Shown here piece after piece: positions 40,899 through 50,646 of a DNA stretch of 64,000 bases. Source of the DNA: CAVUDO01 sp963740255 (lineage in GTDB: Bacteria; Actinomycetota; Actinomycetes; Mycobacteriales; Cryptosporangiaceae); the NCBI GenBank assembly GCA_963740255.1, contig CAVUDO010000002.1:1550001-1614000 (forward strand), given 5' to 3'. A program made the translations under genes and the position numbers. The notes under the pieces were generated by a model. It did no database searches and had not been told where the DNA came from. It saw only the letters and a list, made by a program, of their open reading frames with translations. Position 1 is the stretch's first letter; each line of letters starts with the position of its first letter.

Positions 40899-41205
40899 CG
40901 CAGATCACCTCCCGTTCCAGACCCGGCCTCACCACCTCTGACGCACCGCCGGCCGGAAAAGTTGAGCGCCGGTACCCAGAATCCGCGGCGACCCCGGGCC
41001 GTACGTCACGGATTCGTGCCAACCGGCCGAAATGCCTGGCCCGCCCTGGGCGCAGGCGACCACCGTTCACGCCAAGTTCCTTCCGGGACATGCGCAGGAG
41101 ACATAGGGTTCGCGCGTCGGGGGTCGCCGTGCCAGGAGTGTGGCGTCCCTGTCGGACACTTCTGGCCGGCCCGCACCCCGGGCCCCGCATGTCACGAGGA
41201 GAGCC
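40899..41205. other. 307-bp divergent intergenic region
   Basis: Between the small membrane-protein gene (minus) and the secreted 5'-nucleotidase gene (plus). No ORF has coding character. A CATAGGGT -10-like element near 41102 lies about 105 bp before the nucleotidase start, with no convincing -35. No large inverted repeat is seen. Confidence 0.4.
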
Positions 41206-43074
41206 GTGCCCACCACCCCGTCCCCCCACGGCAGGTTGGCGCGCCATCTGGCGCTGCCCGCGCTGGCCGTCGCGCTCGTCGCGTTACTCCCCTTCGCCCC
41301 CACCGGCTCGGCGCCGGCCGGCTCCGCGGGCGACCGCTGGACGCCGATGAGCCCGGTCACGGTCTCGTTCACCCAGGCCGTCGACGAGCGGCGCCAGGCG
41401 CAGGGCAACCTGCTCGGGTTCAACGACTTCCACGGCAACATCGACCCGCCGCTCGGCTCGGGCGGACTGGTCAACGGCACTCCCGCCGGCGGTGCGGAGT
41501 ACCTGGCCACCGCCGTCAAGAAGCTGCGCAAGGAGGCCCGCCAGGCGGGCGTGAAGAGCATCACCGTGGGAGCGGGCGACATGGTCGGCGGCACGCCGCT
41601 GGTCTCGGCCGCCTTCCACGACGAGCCGGCGATCGAAGTGCTCAACGAAGTGGGCATGCAGATCAGCTCGGTCGGCAACCACGAGTTCGACGAAGGCACC
41701 ACCGAGCTCAAGCGCCTGCAGAATGGCGGCTGCCACCCCACCGACGGCTGCCAGGACGGCGACGGCTTCGACGGCGCGGCGTTCAGGTACCTCTCGGCCA
41801 ACGTCGTCGACAAGGTCACCCGCAAGCCGCTCTTCCCCGCCTACGCGATCCGCGAGGTCGACGGCGTCAAGGTCGGCTTCGTCGGGATGACGCTGGAAGG
41901 CACACCCCGGATCGTCAACCCGGCCGGCATCACGACGGTCGACTTCCTCGACGAGGCCAGCACCGCCAACTACTACGCCGGTTTCCTCAAGGCCAAGCAC
42001 GGCGTCAAGGCCCTGGTGCTGCTGATCCACGAGGGCGGCCAGCAGAACCCGCCGCCCCCGGTGCTGGACCCGTCCAGCTGCGCGAACTTCGCTGGCGACA
42101 TCACCCCGATCGTGGCCAACCTGCGGCCGGAGTACGGCGTGGTGGTCTCCGGACACACCCACCGCTTCTACAGCTGCGCACTGCCCAACGCGTCGGGAGC
42201 GAACTCGGTGGTCACCAGCGCGGGGGCCGCCGGGGTGCTGGTCACCGACGTGGACATGACGCTGGACCGCGAAAAGGGCACGTTCGTCGAGGTGGCGGCC
42301 CGCAACGTGATCGCCGAGAACGGCGTCCGCCTCGCCGACGGCAGCTGGCAGAAGGACGCGGCCGGCAACTTCGTCCGCAACCCCGCGCTGGTCGACCCGA
42401 CCGTCAAGGCGATCGCCGACAAGTACCGCACCAAGGTCGCGCCGATCGCCAACCGGGTGGTCGGAAAGATCACGGCCGACATCACCAACGTCAACAACGC
42501 CGCCGGGGAGAGCGCGCTCGGCGACGTGATCGCCGACGCCCAGCTCACCTACACCGCCGGTGCCGGCGCGCAGATCGCGTTGATGAACCCGGGCGGTATC
42601 CGGGCTCCGCTCACCTTCGCCAACAGCACCGGCGGCGAGCAGCCCGGCGAGGTCACCTACGGCGAGTGCTTCACCGTGCAGCCGTTCAACAACCTGGTGG
42701 TCACCCAGACCTTCACCGGCCAGCAGGTCAAGGACGTGCTCGAGCAGCAGTTCGTCGGGTTCGACGGGCAGATCGCCCGCCGGATTCTGCAGGTCTCGAC
42801 GGGGTTCAGCTACTCCTACGACGAGACCCAGCCGCTGGGCAGCCGGATCAGCGCGCTGACACTGAACGGTGCGCCGCTGGACCTCGCGGCGTCCTACAAG
42901 GTGACGACGAACGACTTCCTCGCCAACGGCGGGGACGGGTTCACCAACCTCACCAAGGGCACCGGGCGGGTGACCGCGCCGGGCTTCGACGTCGACGCGC
43001 TCACCGCCTACCTGGGCGGACCGGCGTCGCCGGTCGGTCCCGGCCCGCAGAACCGGATCACCAAGCTCGGCTGA
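41206..43074 (+). CDS. Secreted bifunctional UDP-sugar hydrolase/5'-nucleotidase
   Basis: A 622-residue secreted metallophosphoesterase. After a signal peptide (HLALPALAVALVALLPFAPT) come the dimetal motifs NDFHGN, GAGDMVGG, SVGNHEFDEG, IHEGG and VSGHTHRFY, then a 5'-nucleotidase C-terminal domain (GKITADITNVNNAAGESALG, NPGGIRAPL, VQPFNNLVV, TTNDFLANGGDGF). It releases nucleosides and phosphate from extracellular nucleotides. GTG 41206 follows GAGGAG; the longer ATG 41140 frame lacks a ribosome site. No sorting signal is present at the C-terminus. Confidence 0.94.
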   Translation: MPTTPSPHGRLARHLALPALAVALVALLPFAPTGSAPAGSAGDRWTPMSPVTVSFTQAVDERRQAQGNLLGFNDFHGNIDPPLGSGGLVNGTPAGGAEYLATAVKKLRKEARQAGVKSITVGAGDMVGGTPLVSAAFHDEPAIEVLNEVGMQISSVGNHEFDEGTTELKRLQNGGCHPTDGCQDGDGFDGAAFRYLSANVVDKVTRKPLFPAYAIREVDGVKVGFVGMTLEGTPRIVNPAGITTVDFLDEASTANYYAGFLKAKHGVKALVLLIHEGGQQNPPPPVLDPSSCANFAGDITPIVANLRPEYGVVVSGHTHRFYSCALPNASGANSVVTSAGAAGVLVTDVDMTLDREKGTFVEVAARNVIAENGVRLADGSWQKDAAGNFVRNPALVDPTVKAIADKYRTKVAPIANRVVGKITADITNVNNAAGESALGDVIADAQLTYTAGAGAQIALMNPGGIRAPLTFANSTGGEQPGEVTYGECFTVQPFNNLVVTQTFTGQQVKDVLEQQFVGFDGQIARRILQVSTGFSYSYDETQPLGSRISALTLNGAPLDLAASYKVTTNDFLANGGDGFTNLTKGTGRVTAPGFDVDALTAYLGGPASPVGPGPQNRITKLG

Positions 43075-43176
43075 TCCGCCGCCCTACCGCACCGCACGAC
43101 CGAGGGGTCGGTGTCCGGCTTCGCCGCCGGCACCGGCCCTTCGGTCGTTCCCGCCGCGCTCGCTAGGGTCCCGCCC

Positions 43177-44027
43177 ATGCAGCTGACCGCACGCGGGTTG
43201 ACCTTCGAGGTACGGGTGGACGGTCCGGACGGAGGCCCGCCCGTGCTGCTGCTGCACGGCTTCCCGCAGCACGGCGGCATGTGGGAGCCGGTCGCGGCCC
43301 GGCTGCACGCCGCGGGCCTGCGTACCGTCGCGCCGGACCAGCGCGGCTACTCGCCGGGCGCCCGACCCGGAGCCGGTCGAGGCCTACCGGGTGGTCGAGT
43401 GCGCGGCCGACGCGGTCGCTTTGCTCGACGCGCTGGGCATCGACCGGGCCCATGTGGTCGGGCACGACTGGGGCGCGGTGGTGGCGTGGCAGCTCGCGGG
43501 CCGCCACGCCGACCGGGTCGCCACCCTCACCGCGATCTCCGTGCCCCACCCCGCGGCGTACGCCGAAGCCCTGCGCTCCGACGCCGACCAGCAGCAGCGC
43601 TCCCAGTACATCGGCCTGTTCCGGATGGTCGACAAGGCCGAACGGGTGCTGCTGCGCGACGACGCGGCACCGCTGCGGGCCATGTTCGCCGGCTCCGGGC
43701 TGGACGCCGCGGGCGTCGACCGGTACGTGGCGCCGCTGCGGGAACCGGGCGTCCTCACCGCCGCGCTGAACTGGTACCGCGCCGAGCTCCCGCGATGACC
43801 TGGCGGGGCTCGGGCCGGTCACCTGCCCGACCACCTACCTGTGGAGCGACGCCGACCTGGCCTTGGGGCGCACCGGCGCCGAGGCGTGCGGGCAGCACAT
43901 CGGCGGGCCGTACTCGTTCGTGATCCTGCCCGGCATCTCGCACTGGGTGCCGGAGCAGGCGCCGGAGGCCGTCGCGAACGCGATCCTCGAGCGGATCGGG
44001 TGGGGTTCGGACGCGCATCCGCTGTGA
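43177..44027 (+). pseudogene. Alpha/beta hydrolase, split by two frameshifts
   Basis: The gene reads as one hydrolase only if the frame changes twice. Segment 1 (43177 to about 43360) gives MQLTARGLTFEVRVDGPDGG...APDQRGYSPGARP. Segment 2 (about 43361-43795) gives DPEPVEAYRVVECAADAVAL, VVGHDWGAVVAWQLAGRHAD (nucleophile-elbow Asp, as in epoxide hydrolase or haloalkane dehalogenase relatives). Segment 3 (43794-44027) gives LAGLGPVTCPTTYLWSDADL and the catalytic His in LPGISHWVPEQAPE. There are no internal stops in the correct frames, so sequence error is as likely as true decay. Confidence 0.8.
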
Positions 44028-44289
44028 CGCAGGTCACTACTCAGCGGATCTCCGCCTGAAGGCCCTGATTTGTTCCGTCCGATTCGTGCTCCCGTATGAC
44101 GTTCTAAATCGATATAGGTCACCGTCGCGAAACAGAGACGCGGCAACTGTCCTAGTCACTGTTCACCGTTATGCAAAGATTTGCCGCAGCCCTCGCGTGG
44201 GCACCTGCCCACGCGAGTCTGAAAAGCCGGCCGACCCCTCACCGAGCCTTGGCGAGGTGGACGGCGCCACCACCACAGCGGAGGTATTC

Positions 44290-46690
44290 GTGCGGAAAGT
44301 CGTGGTGGGACTGCTGAGCCTCTCGTTAGCGTCCGGCCTGGGTGTCTCACTCGGGCCGGCCGCGTTCGCGGCACCGTCGGTGGACACGCCGGCCGCAGCA
44401 GCCCCCTCCAAGAAGAAGGTCGCCGACGTCCACGACCTGCCCAACCCCCTGGAGAGCAAGCGCCGCGCGATGCGCGAGCAGGCCGTCCAGGACGTGGCCA
44501 GCGGGCGGCTCAAGCCAGAGAAGCGCGGCGCGTCCACCGTCGTGAAGGTCGGCGAGACGCCCAAGCAGGGCACCGCCCGCTCGGCCAAGGCGCACAAGGA
44601 CCAGTACGTCGAGCTCGCCCGCGAGAAGACCGACCGGATCTTCGTGATCCTGGCCGAGTTCGGCAACGAGCGGCACCCGAGCTACCCGGACCAGGACACC
44701 GACCCGGCCACGCCCGGGCCCGGCCACCTTCGAGGGTCCGCTGCACAACGCGATCCCCGAGCCCGACCGGACCAAGGACAACTCCACGGTCTGGCAGGCC
44801 GACTACAGCCGGGCGCACTACCAGGAGCCTGTACTTCGGCAAGGGCGCGCGGCGTCGAGTCGGTCAAGACCTACTACGAGACCCAGTCCTCCGGCCGGTA
44901 CAGCGTCGACGGCAAGGTCACCGACTGGGTGAAGGTCCGGTACAACGAGGCCCGCTACGGCCGCTCCGACGGCTTCCCCTGCGCCTCCAACGTCTCAGCA
45001 GCAACACCTGGCAGCTGGTCCGGGACGGCGTCAACACCTGGGTCGCCGACCAGAAGGCGCCGGACGCACCGACGCGCAGATCGCGGCCGAGCTGAAGACG
45101 TTCGACCAGTGGGACCGGTACGACTTCGACGGCGACGGCAACTTCAACGAGCCGGACGGCTACCTCGACCACTTCCAGATCGTCCACGCCGGCGGCGACC
45201 AGGCCGACGGCGACCCGCACCAGGGCGAGGACGCCATCTGGAGCCACCGCTGGTACGCCTTCGCCAGCGACCAGGGCCTCACCGGCCCGGACGGCAACAA
45301 GCTCGGCGGCACCCAGGCCGGCACACCGGCCTGTGGATCGGCGACTACACGATCCAGCCGGAGAACGGCGGCCTGAGCGTGTTCGCCCACGAGTACGGCC
45401 ACGACCTCGGTCTGCCGGACGACTACGACACCTCCGGCGGCGGCGACAACAACGTCGAGTACTGGACGCTGATGGCGCAGAGCCGGCTCAACGAGGCCAG
45501 ACTCGCCGTCCATCGGCACCGGCCGGGCGACCTCGGCGCGTGGCAGAAGCTCCAGCTCGGCTGGCTGGACTACGAGACGATCGTGGCCGGGCAGAAGCGG
45601 ACGCTGGACCTCGGCCCGGCCGAGTACAACACCGCCAAGGCCCAGGCCGCCGTCGTGGTGCTGCCGAAGAAGGACGTCACCACCGAGCTCGGTGCGCCGT
45701 TCGCGGGCACCAAGCAGTGGTTCTCCGGCAACGCCGACGACCTCGACAACACGCATGACCCGGTCGGTCGACCTGACCGGCAAGACCGCGGCGGCGCTGA
45801 CCTCAAGGCGCGGTACAACATCGAGGAGGGCTTCGACTACCTGTACATCGAGGGTTCGACGGACGGCGGCACGACCTGGACCGCGCTCGACGGCACGGTC
45901 AACGGCACGGCCGTTCACCAAGGACGCCAGCGGCACGCCGGCGATCGAAGCGGTCGAGCGGCGGCGCCGTGGGTCGACGTCAACGTGCCGCTGACCGCCT
46001 ACGCGGGCAAGGCGGCGCAGCTGCGCTTCCACTACCGGACCGACGGTGGCGTCTCCGAGGGCGGCTTCTTCGCCGACGACCATCTCGATCACGGCCGACG
46101 GCGCGGAGATCTTCGCCGACGGCGCGGAGGCCGGCGACAACGGCTGGACCCTCGACGGCTTCACCGCCGTGGGCTCCAGCTTCACCAGGCGTACGACAAC
46201 TTCTACATCGCGGCGAACAGGACGTACGTCTCGTACGACCGGTACCTCAAGACCGGCCCGTACAACTTCGGGTTCCTCAACACCAAGCCCGACTGGGTCG
46301 AGCAGTACTCCTACCAGACCGGGTCTGCTGATCACGTACTGGGACACGTCCCAGGTGGACAACAACACCAACGTCCACCCGGGGGAGGGTCTGTCACTCC
46401 ACATCGACTCGCGTCCGCGGATCGCGTACCGGCTGGACGGCCTGCCGTGGCGGGCGCGCATCCAGGTCTACGACGCGCCGTTCGGTCTCCGGAAGGCGAA
46501 GTCGTTCACGCTGCACGTCAACGGCCAGGCGAGTTACATCCGTGGCCAGGACGCGCAGCCGCTGTTCGACGACAGCAAGGCGTGCTGGTACGCGGAACTG
46601 CCGAACCACGGCGTCAAGGTGCCCAAGAACGGCGTCAAGATCCGGGTGGTGTCCGAGAACGGCACCACCGTGCGGGTCCGGGTGGGCTGA
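44290..46690 (+). pseudogene. Secreted M6 metalloprotease (immune inhibitor A family), about 15 frameshifts
   Basis: GTG 44290 follows GGAGG and starts a signal peptide (VVVGLLSLSLASGLGVSLGP). The zinc site FAHEYGHDLGLPDDYD is at about 45390, and C-terminal beta-rich regions (FDYLYIEGSTDGGTTWTALD, RFHYRTDGGVSEGGFFADD) are those of InhA-like peptidases. The protein can be followed from end to end, but the frame changes near 44715, 44828, 44847, 44996, 45057, 45325, 45500 and 45525 (compensating), 45754, 45800, 45912, 45950, 46080, 46188 and 46320. In-frame stops are absent between changes, which argues for indel sequencing error over a decayed gene. Confidence 0.85.
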
Positions 46691-46710
46691 ACACCTGAGT
46701 GCATGCACGA

Positions 46711-46748
46711 CGACGACGCCCGGGGAGATCGCTCCCCGGGCGTCGTCG
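46711..46748 (+). terminator. Hairpin terminator after the M6 protease gene
   Basis: GACGACGCCCGGGGA and TCCCCGGGCGTCGTC form a 15-bp perfect stem with a 6-nt loop, about 20 bp after the protease stop. Confidence 0.85.
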
Positions 46749-46874
46749 CGTCTGCCGGCCCGTCCGGACACCGCACGTCCTCCTGCGCCGCGGGTCGGGA
46801 GGTGCCGCGATCCCAGGGAGTCTCGAGCCACGGAACTCCTGCACGGTCGATTTCGTCCAACCGGTGTGCCTACC

Positions 46875-47330
46875 GTGACGAAGGTGACCCGGATGCTTGC
46901 CGGAACAGGGATGGTGGTGGCGATGGCGGCCGGCTGCTCCTCGGGCGGAGACGGAGAGCCCGTGACCCGACCCAGCGCCTCGGCTTCCGGGCCGACGGGC
47001 ACGCCGAGCGTCCCACCGGTCACCCCCACCAACCCGCCGCCGTCGGCCGGCACCGACCTGCCGACGTTCGGGCCGCCCACCGGTCCTCCGAGCCAGCCGA
47101 CCGACCAGATCAAGACGGGCTACCTGACGGGCACTGTGACCAAGGGCGGCAAGGGTCCCTGCTACGGCCTCGAAGCCGACGACGGCCGCGTCTACGCGCT
47201 GTACAGCACGGCGGGCGAGAACCTGGCCCGGGGAGAACGGGTCCGGGTGCGGGTGGAGCCGCTGCGGCTGAAGGTCTACTGCGGTCCCGGCCCGCACCTG
47301 AGCATGCTCACGGTCGCGCGCGTCCGCTGA
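46875..47330 (+). CDS. Small lipoprotein
   Basis: A 151-residue lipoprotein. The N-terminus MTKVTRMLAGTGMVVAMAAG is followed by Cys21 in a lipobox (MAAG-C), then a Ser/Pro/Thr-rich linker and a compact domain (KTGYLTGTVTKGGKGPCYGL, DDGRVYALYSTAGENLARGE, RVRVRVEPLRLKVYCGPGPH) with two cysteines that may form a disulfide. The domain resembles an OB-like fold. Function is unknown. GTG 46875 is the chosen start. Its 3' end overlaps the convergent adnB by 23 bp. Confidence 0.75.
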   Translation: MTKVTRMLAGTGMVVAMAAGCSSGGDGEPVTRPSASASGPTGTPSVPPVTPTNPPPSAGTDLPTFGPPTGPPSQPTDQIKTGYLTGTVTKGGKGPCYGLEADDGRVYALYSTAGENLARGERVRVRVEPLRLKVYCGPGPHLSMLTVARVR

Positions 47331-50300
47331 GGACCTCCGGGGCAGTGCCGGCCGGACCCCCCGGGTCGTGGCCGGTCAACGGGACGGACGTGACGAGCGC
47401 GGCCAGTCCCGCGGCGTCGAGGAGGTCGGCCGGACGCACCGTGGACCCGGCCCGGACGTAGTGGAACCCGGCCCGGACCGCCTCGACCGGGGTGCCGGAG
47501 AGGTCGGCCCAGGCCAGCCGGTACGCCGCGAGCTGCACCCCGGCCGCGGCCTCGTCGGACGGCGGCTTGCCGGTCTTCCAGTCGATGACGTCCCAGCCGT
47601 CGCCGTCCGCGAACACCGCGTCCATCCGCCCCCGCACCACCACACCCGCCACCAGCGTGGCGAACGGCACCTCGACCTGGGCCGGCGTGCGGTCGGCCCA
47701 GGGGCTGGCCAGGAAGGCCTCCTGCAGCCGCGCGAGGTCGTCGTCCGGCGCGGCCGTGGCGTCGGCCGCCCCGGGAAGTTCGTCGACATCGAGGAGGCGC
47801 TGTGCCCCGAACCGCCGTTCCAGCCAGCTGTGGAAGGCGGTGCCCCGCCGGGCCAGCGGTGCGGGCGGGTAGGGCACCGGACGCCGGATCGACCGGGCCA
47901 GCTCCCCCGGGTCGCGCCGCAACGCCACCAGCTGGGACACGCTCAGGTGCCCGGGCAGCGCCACCTCCACCACGTCCCGGCGCCGTGACCGGCTGCGTTC
48001 GGCCAGCAGCAGGGCGGCCTCGGCCTCCCACCCCGCGCCGGTCGCGCGCTCGGTGGCCGTGAGTGGGATCCGGGCGGCGTCGTGGACTGCGGCGGCGGCC
48101 TCCTCCACGGCATCGCGCCGGCGGCCCAGGGGGTCGAACGGCCAGCTGAGCCGCGTGACCGTGGCGGCCAGGGGGTTGGTGTCGTCGGGCTCCGGAGGCT
48201 CGGTCCAGACATCGACGAGACCGCCGCCGTGCGCGCAGTGGGTGTGTACCTCGTCCAGGAACGCCGACGGACCGCGGGGCTTCACCGTCTCCGGCTCCCA
48301 CCAGCAGCCCGAACACAACAGGGTGTGCCGGGCACGCGTGAGGGCGACATAGGCCAACCGGCGCTCCTCGGCCAGGGCGCGTTCCTTCCAGGCGTCCTCG
48401 AAGGCAGCCCGGACGCCCTCCACCCCGCGCTGGTCGGCGGCGGCGGACAGGTCGAGGACCGGAAGGTCGTCCCAGTCTCCCCGGAGGGCGAACGGCAGGG
48501 CGCCGAGGCCCTTGGCCCAGGTGTCGGTGACCGTTCCCGGAATCGGGAAGCCGCCCGCGGTGAGCCCCGGCACGGCGACCACGTCCCACTCCAGCCCCTT
48601 CGCGGCGTGGATGGTGAGGACCTGTACCGCGCCCTGCACGACCGAGACCTGGCCCGGGGCCAGGCCCCGCTCCCGCTCCTCGGCCGCGGTGAGGAAGGCA
48701 AGGAACGCCGTGACCGTCGGCTGCTCGGCGGTTTCGCCGAACTCGGCCGCGACATCGCCGAAGGCGTCCAGGTGGCCGCGCGCCAACGCCTGGTCGTTGC
48801 CGGGCCGGCTGGCCACCTCCACGTCCAGACCGAGGGTGCGCTCGATGTCGGCGACCAGTTCCGGCAGCGGCTGGCGGGATCTCGCCCGCAGCCCCCGGAG
48901 CTCGTCACGGAGCCTGGCCAGCCGCGCGTACCCGGCGGACGAGTAGGCCACGGTGGGCCCCAGGTCGTCGAGGGCTTCGACGATGCTGCGCCCGTCGGCC
49001 TCCTCCACCGCAGGCGGGGGCGCGGCCGCGGCAACACCGTCGTCCGTGGCCACGGCGTCTGCCCCGGGGCCCCGGTCGCGGGCGACCAGGACGCTCGCCC
49101 GCCGTGCCAGCGCCGCGAGGTCGTGCGGTCCCAGCCGCCAGCGGGCACCGGTGAGCAGCCGCAGCAGTGCGGCACCGGCGGTCGGATCGACCAGCACCCG
49201 CAGCGTGGCCACCACGTCTCGGATCTCCGGCGTGTCGAGCAGGCCGCCCAGGCCCACCACCTCCACCGGCAGGCCCTCGGCCCGCAGCGCGGTGGCCATC
49301 CGGTCGAAGTGCTCGCGTTTGCGCAGCAGCACAGCCGCCGTCGGCGGCCCGTCGGTGCCCGACCGCCAGGCTGCCGCGACGCGTCGGGCCACCCAACGCG
49401 CCTCGTCCTCCCCGGTCGGCAGCAGGGCGCAGGCCACGGTGCCCCTGCCGGGGTGGCCGGGGCGGAGTTCGGGCACCTCGACCTGGGCGCCGCTCGCGCG
49501 CAGGGGTGCCGACACCACGTTGGCGAGGTCGAGGATGTCGGCCCGGTTTCGCCAGCTCACGCTCAGCGCGGCCACCTCGCCGGGGACGCCGTCGCCGCGC
49601 GGGAAGTGGCCGGGGAACCGGGCCAGGTTGCCCGCGCTGGCACCGCGCCAGGCGTAGATCGACTGGCACGGGTCGCCCACCGCGGTCACCGGGTGGCCGT
49701 CGCCGAAGAGCGAGGTCAGCAGCACCAGCTGGGCATGGCTGGTGTCCTGGTACTCGTCGAGCAGCACCACCCGGTAGCGGCCGCGTTCGACCCCACCGAC
49801 CTCCGGATGGTCGCGGGCGACAATCGCCGCGCGGGACATCTGGTCGCCGAAGTCGATCGTCTCGGCCCGCCGTTTCCGTTCGGCGTACCGTTCGACCATC
49901 GGGATCAGCTGGGCGCGGGCCCGCTGGGTGGCCAAGAGGTCGCGGACCTTGGCGTAGAGGTGCTCCCCCCGGCGCCCCGGAGCCGACGGCAGCGCCTCGA
50001 CCGTGGCGACGAAGCGCCCGGTCCAGTCCGCGAGTTCGGCCGGGGCGCGCAGGTGCTCGGCGAGCTGACCGGCCAGGTCGAGCACCGCCGCGGTCACCGT
50101 CGAGGGCGCCTTGTCCACCGCGGACATGTCGCCGTCGTGGGCGCGGACGACCGCGTCGGCGAGCTGCCAGGTGACCGCCTCGGTGAGCAGCCGCGCGGAC
50201 GGCTCGAAGCCGGACCGCAGGCCGTGCTCGGCGACGATCCGGGCGGCGTACGCGTTGTACGTGGCCACCGTGGGCTCGCCCTCGTCGCCGTCGTCCGCGG

Positions 50301-50646
50301 CGAGCCGGTACCGGAGCTGGGCCACCCGGCCGCGGATCCGGGCCGACAACTCGGCCGCCGCCTTGCGGGTGAAGGTCAGGCCCAGCACCTCCTCGGCGCC
50401 GACATGGCCGTTCGCGACCAGCCACACCACCCGGGCCGCCATCGTCTCGGTCTTGCCCGACCCCGCCCCGGCTACGACCAGCATCGGCGCCAACGGCGCT
50501 TCGATGATCTCCACCTGCTGCGACGTGGGTGCCGGCAGCCCGAGCAGTTCGGCCAGCCGCCCGGCCGAGTAGGTCACGTGCCCGCCGCTGGGGCTCGGCG
50601 GTACCGCGACGGACACGGTGTCCGCCCGTGACCTCGGCGCGGTCAC
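47308..50646 (-). CDS. adnB: AdnB subunit of AdnAB helicase-nuclease
   Basis: A 1112-residue UvrD-like motor fused to a RecB-type nuclease. Walker A GAGSGKT is at 60-66, VVLLDEYQDTSHAQ motif II, GDPCQSIYAWRGASAG motif III, IHAAKGLEWDVVAVPGL motif V, RRLAYVALTRARH motif VI. The C-terminal nuclease has RRGTAFHSWLERRFG and WDVIDWKTGKPP (D-x-K, near residue 1025). With AdnA it resects double-strand breaks, replacing RecBCD in actinobacteria; AdnB is the lead motor in mycobacteria. No Fe-S cysteine set is seen in this subunit. Its GTG overlaps the adnA stop by 4 bp. Confidence 0.95.
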   Translation of the reverse strand: MTAPRSRADTVSVAVPPSPSGGHVTYSAGRLAELLGLPAPTSQQVEIIEAPLAPMLVVAGAGSGKTETMAARVVWLVANGHVGAEEVLGLTFTRKAAAELSARIRGRVAQLRYRLAADDGDEGEPTVATYNAYAARIVAEHGLRSGFEPSARLLTEAVTWQLADAVVRAHDGDMSAVDKAPSTVTAAVLDLAGQLAEHLRAPAELADWTGRFVATVEALPSAPGRRGEHLYAKVRDLLATQRARAQLIPMVERYAERKRRAETIDFGDQMSRAAIVARDHPEVGGVERGRYRVVLLDEYQDTSHAQLVLLTSLFGDGHPVTAVGDPCQSIYAWRGASAGNLARFPGHFPRGDGVPGEVAALSVSWRNRADILDLANVVSAPLRASGAQVEVPELRPGHPGRGTVACALLPTGEDEARWVARRVAAAWRSGTDGPPTAAVLLRKREHFDRMATALRAEGLPVEVVGLGGLLDTPEIRDVVATLRVLVDPTAGAALLRLLTGARWRLGPHDLAALARRASVLVARDRGPGADAVATDDGVAAAAPPPAVEEADGRSIVEALDDLGPTVAYSSAGYARLARLRDELRGLRARSRQPLPELVADIERTLGLDVEVASRPGNDQALARGHLDAFGDVAAEFGETAEQPTVTAFLAFLTAAEERERGLAPGQVSVVQGAVQVLTIHAAKGLEWDVVAVPGLTAGGFPIPGTVTDTWAKGLGALPFALRGDWDDLPVLDLSAAADQRGVEGVRAAFEDAWKERALAEERRLAYVALTRARHTLLCSGCWWEPETVKPRGPSAFLDEVHTHCAHGGGLVDVWTEPPEPDDTNPLAATVTRLSWPFDPLGRRRDAVEEAAAAVHDAARIPLTATERATGAGWEAEAALLLAERSRSRRRDVVEVALPGHLSVSQLVALRRDPGELARSIRRPVPYPPAPLARRGTAFHSWLERRFGAQRLLDVDELPGAADATAAPDDDLARLQEAFLASPWADRTPAQVEVPFATLVAGVVVRGRMDAVFADGDGWDVIDWKTGKPPSDEAAAGVQLAAYRLAWADLSGTPVEAVRAGFHYVRAGSTVRPADLLDAAGLAALVTSVPLTGHDPGGPAGTAPEVLSGRARP

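Noticed and set aside
40071..43166. A 1031-codon plus-strand frame across the 5'-nucleotidase region
   Set aside because: Overlaps the well-supported nucleotidase in another frame and has low-complexity Arg/Gly/Pro sequence.
44290..46690. Programmed ribosomal frameshifting in the M6 protease gene
   Set aside because: Too many shifts, in both directions and without slippery sites or pseudoknots; sequence error or decay fits better.
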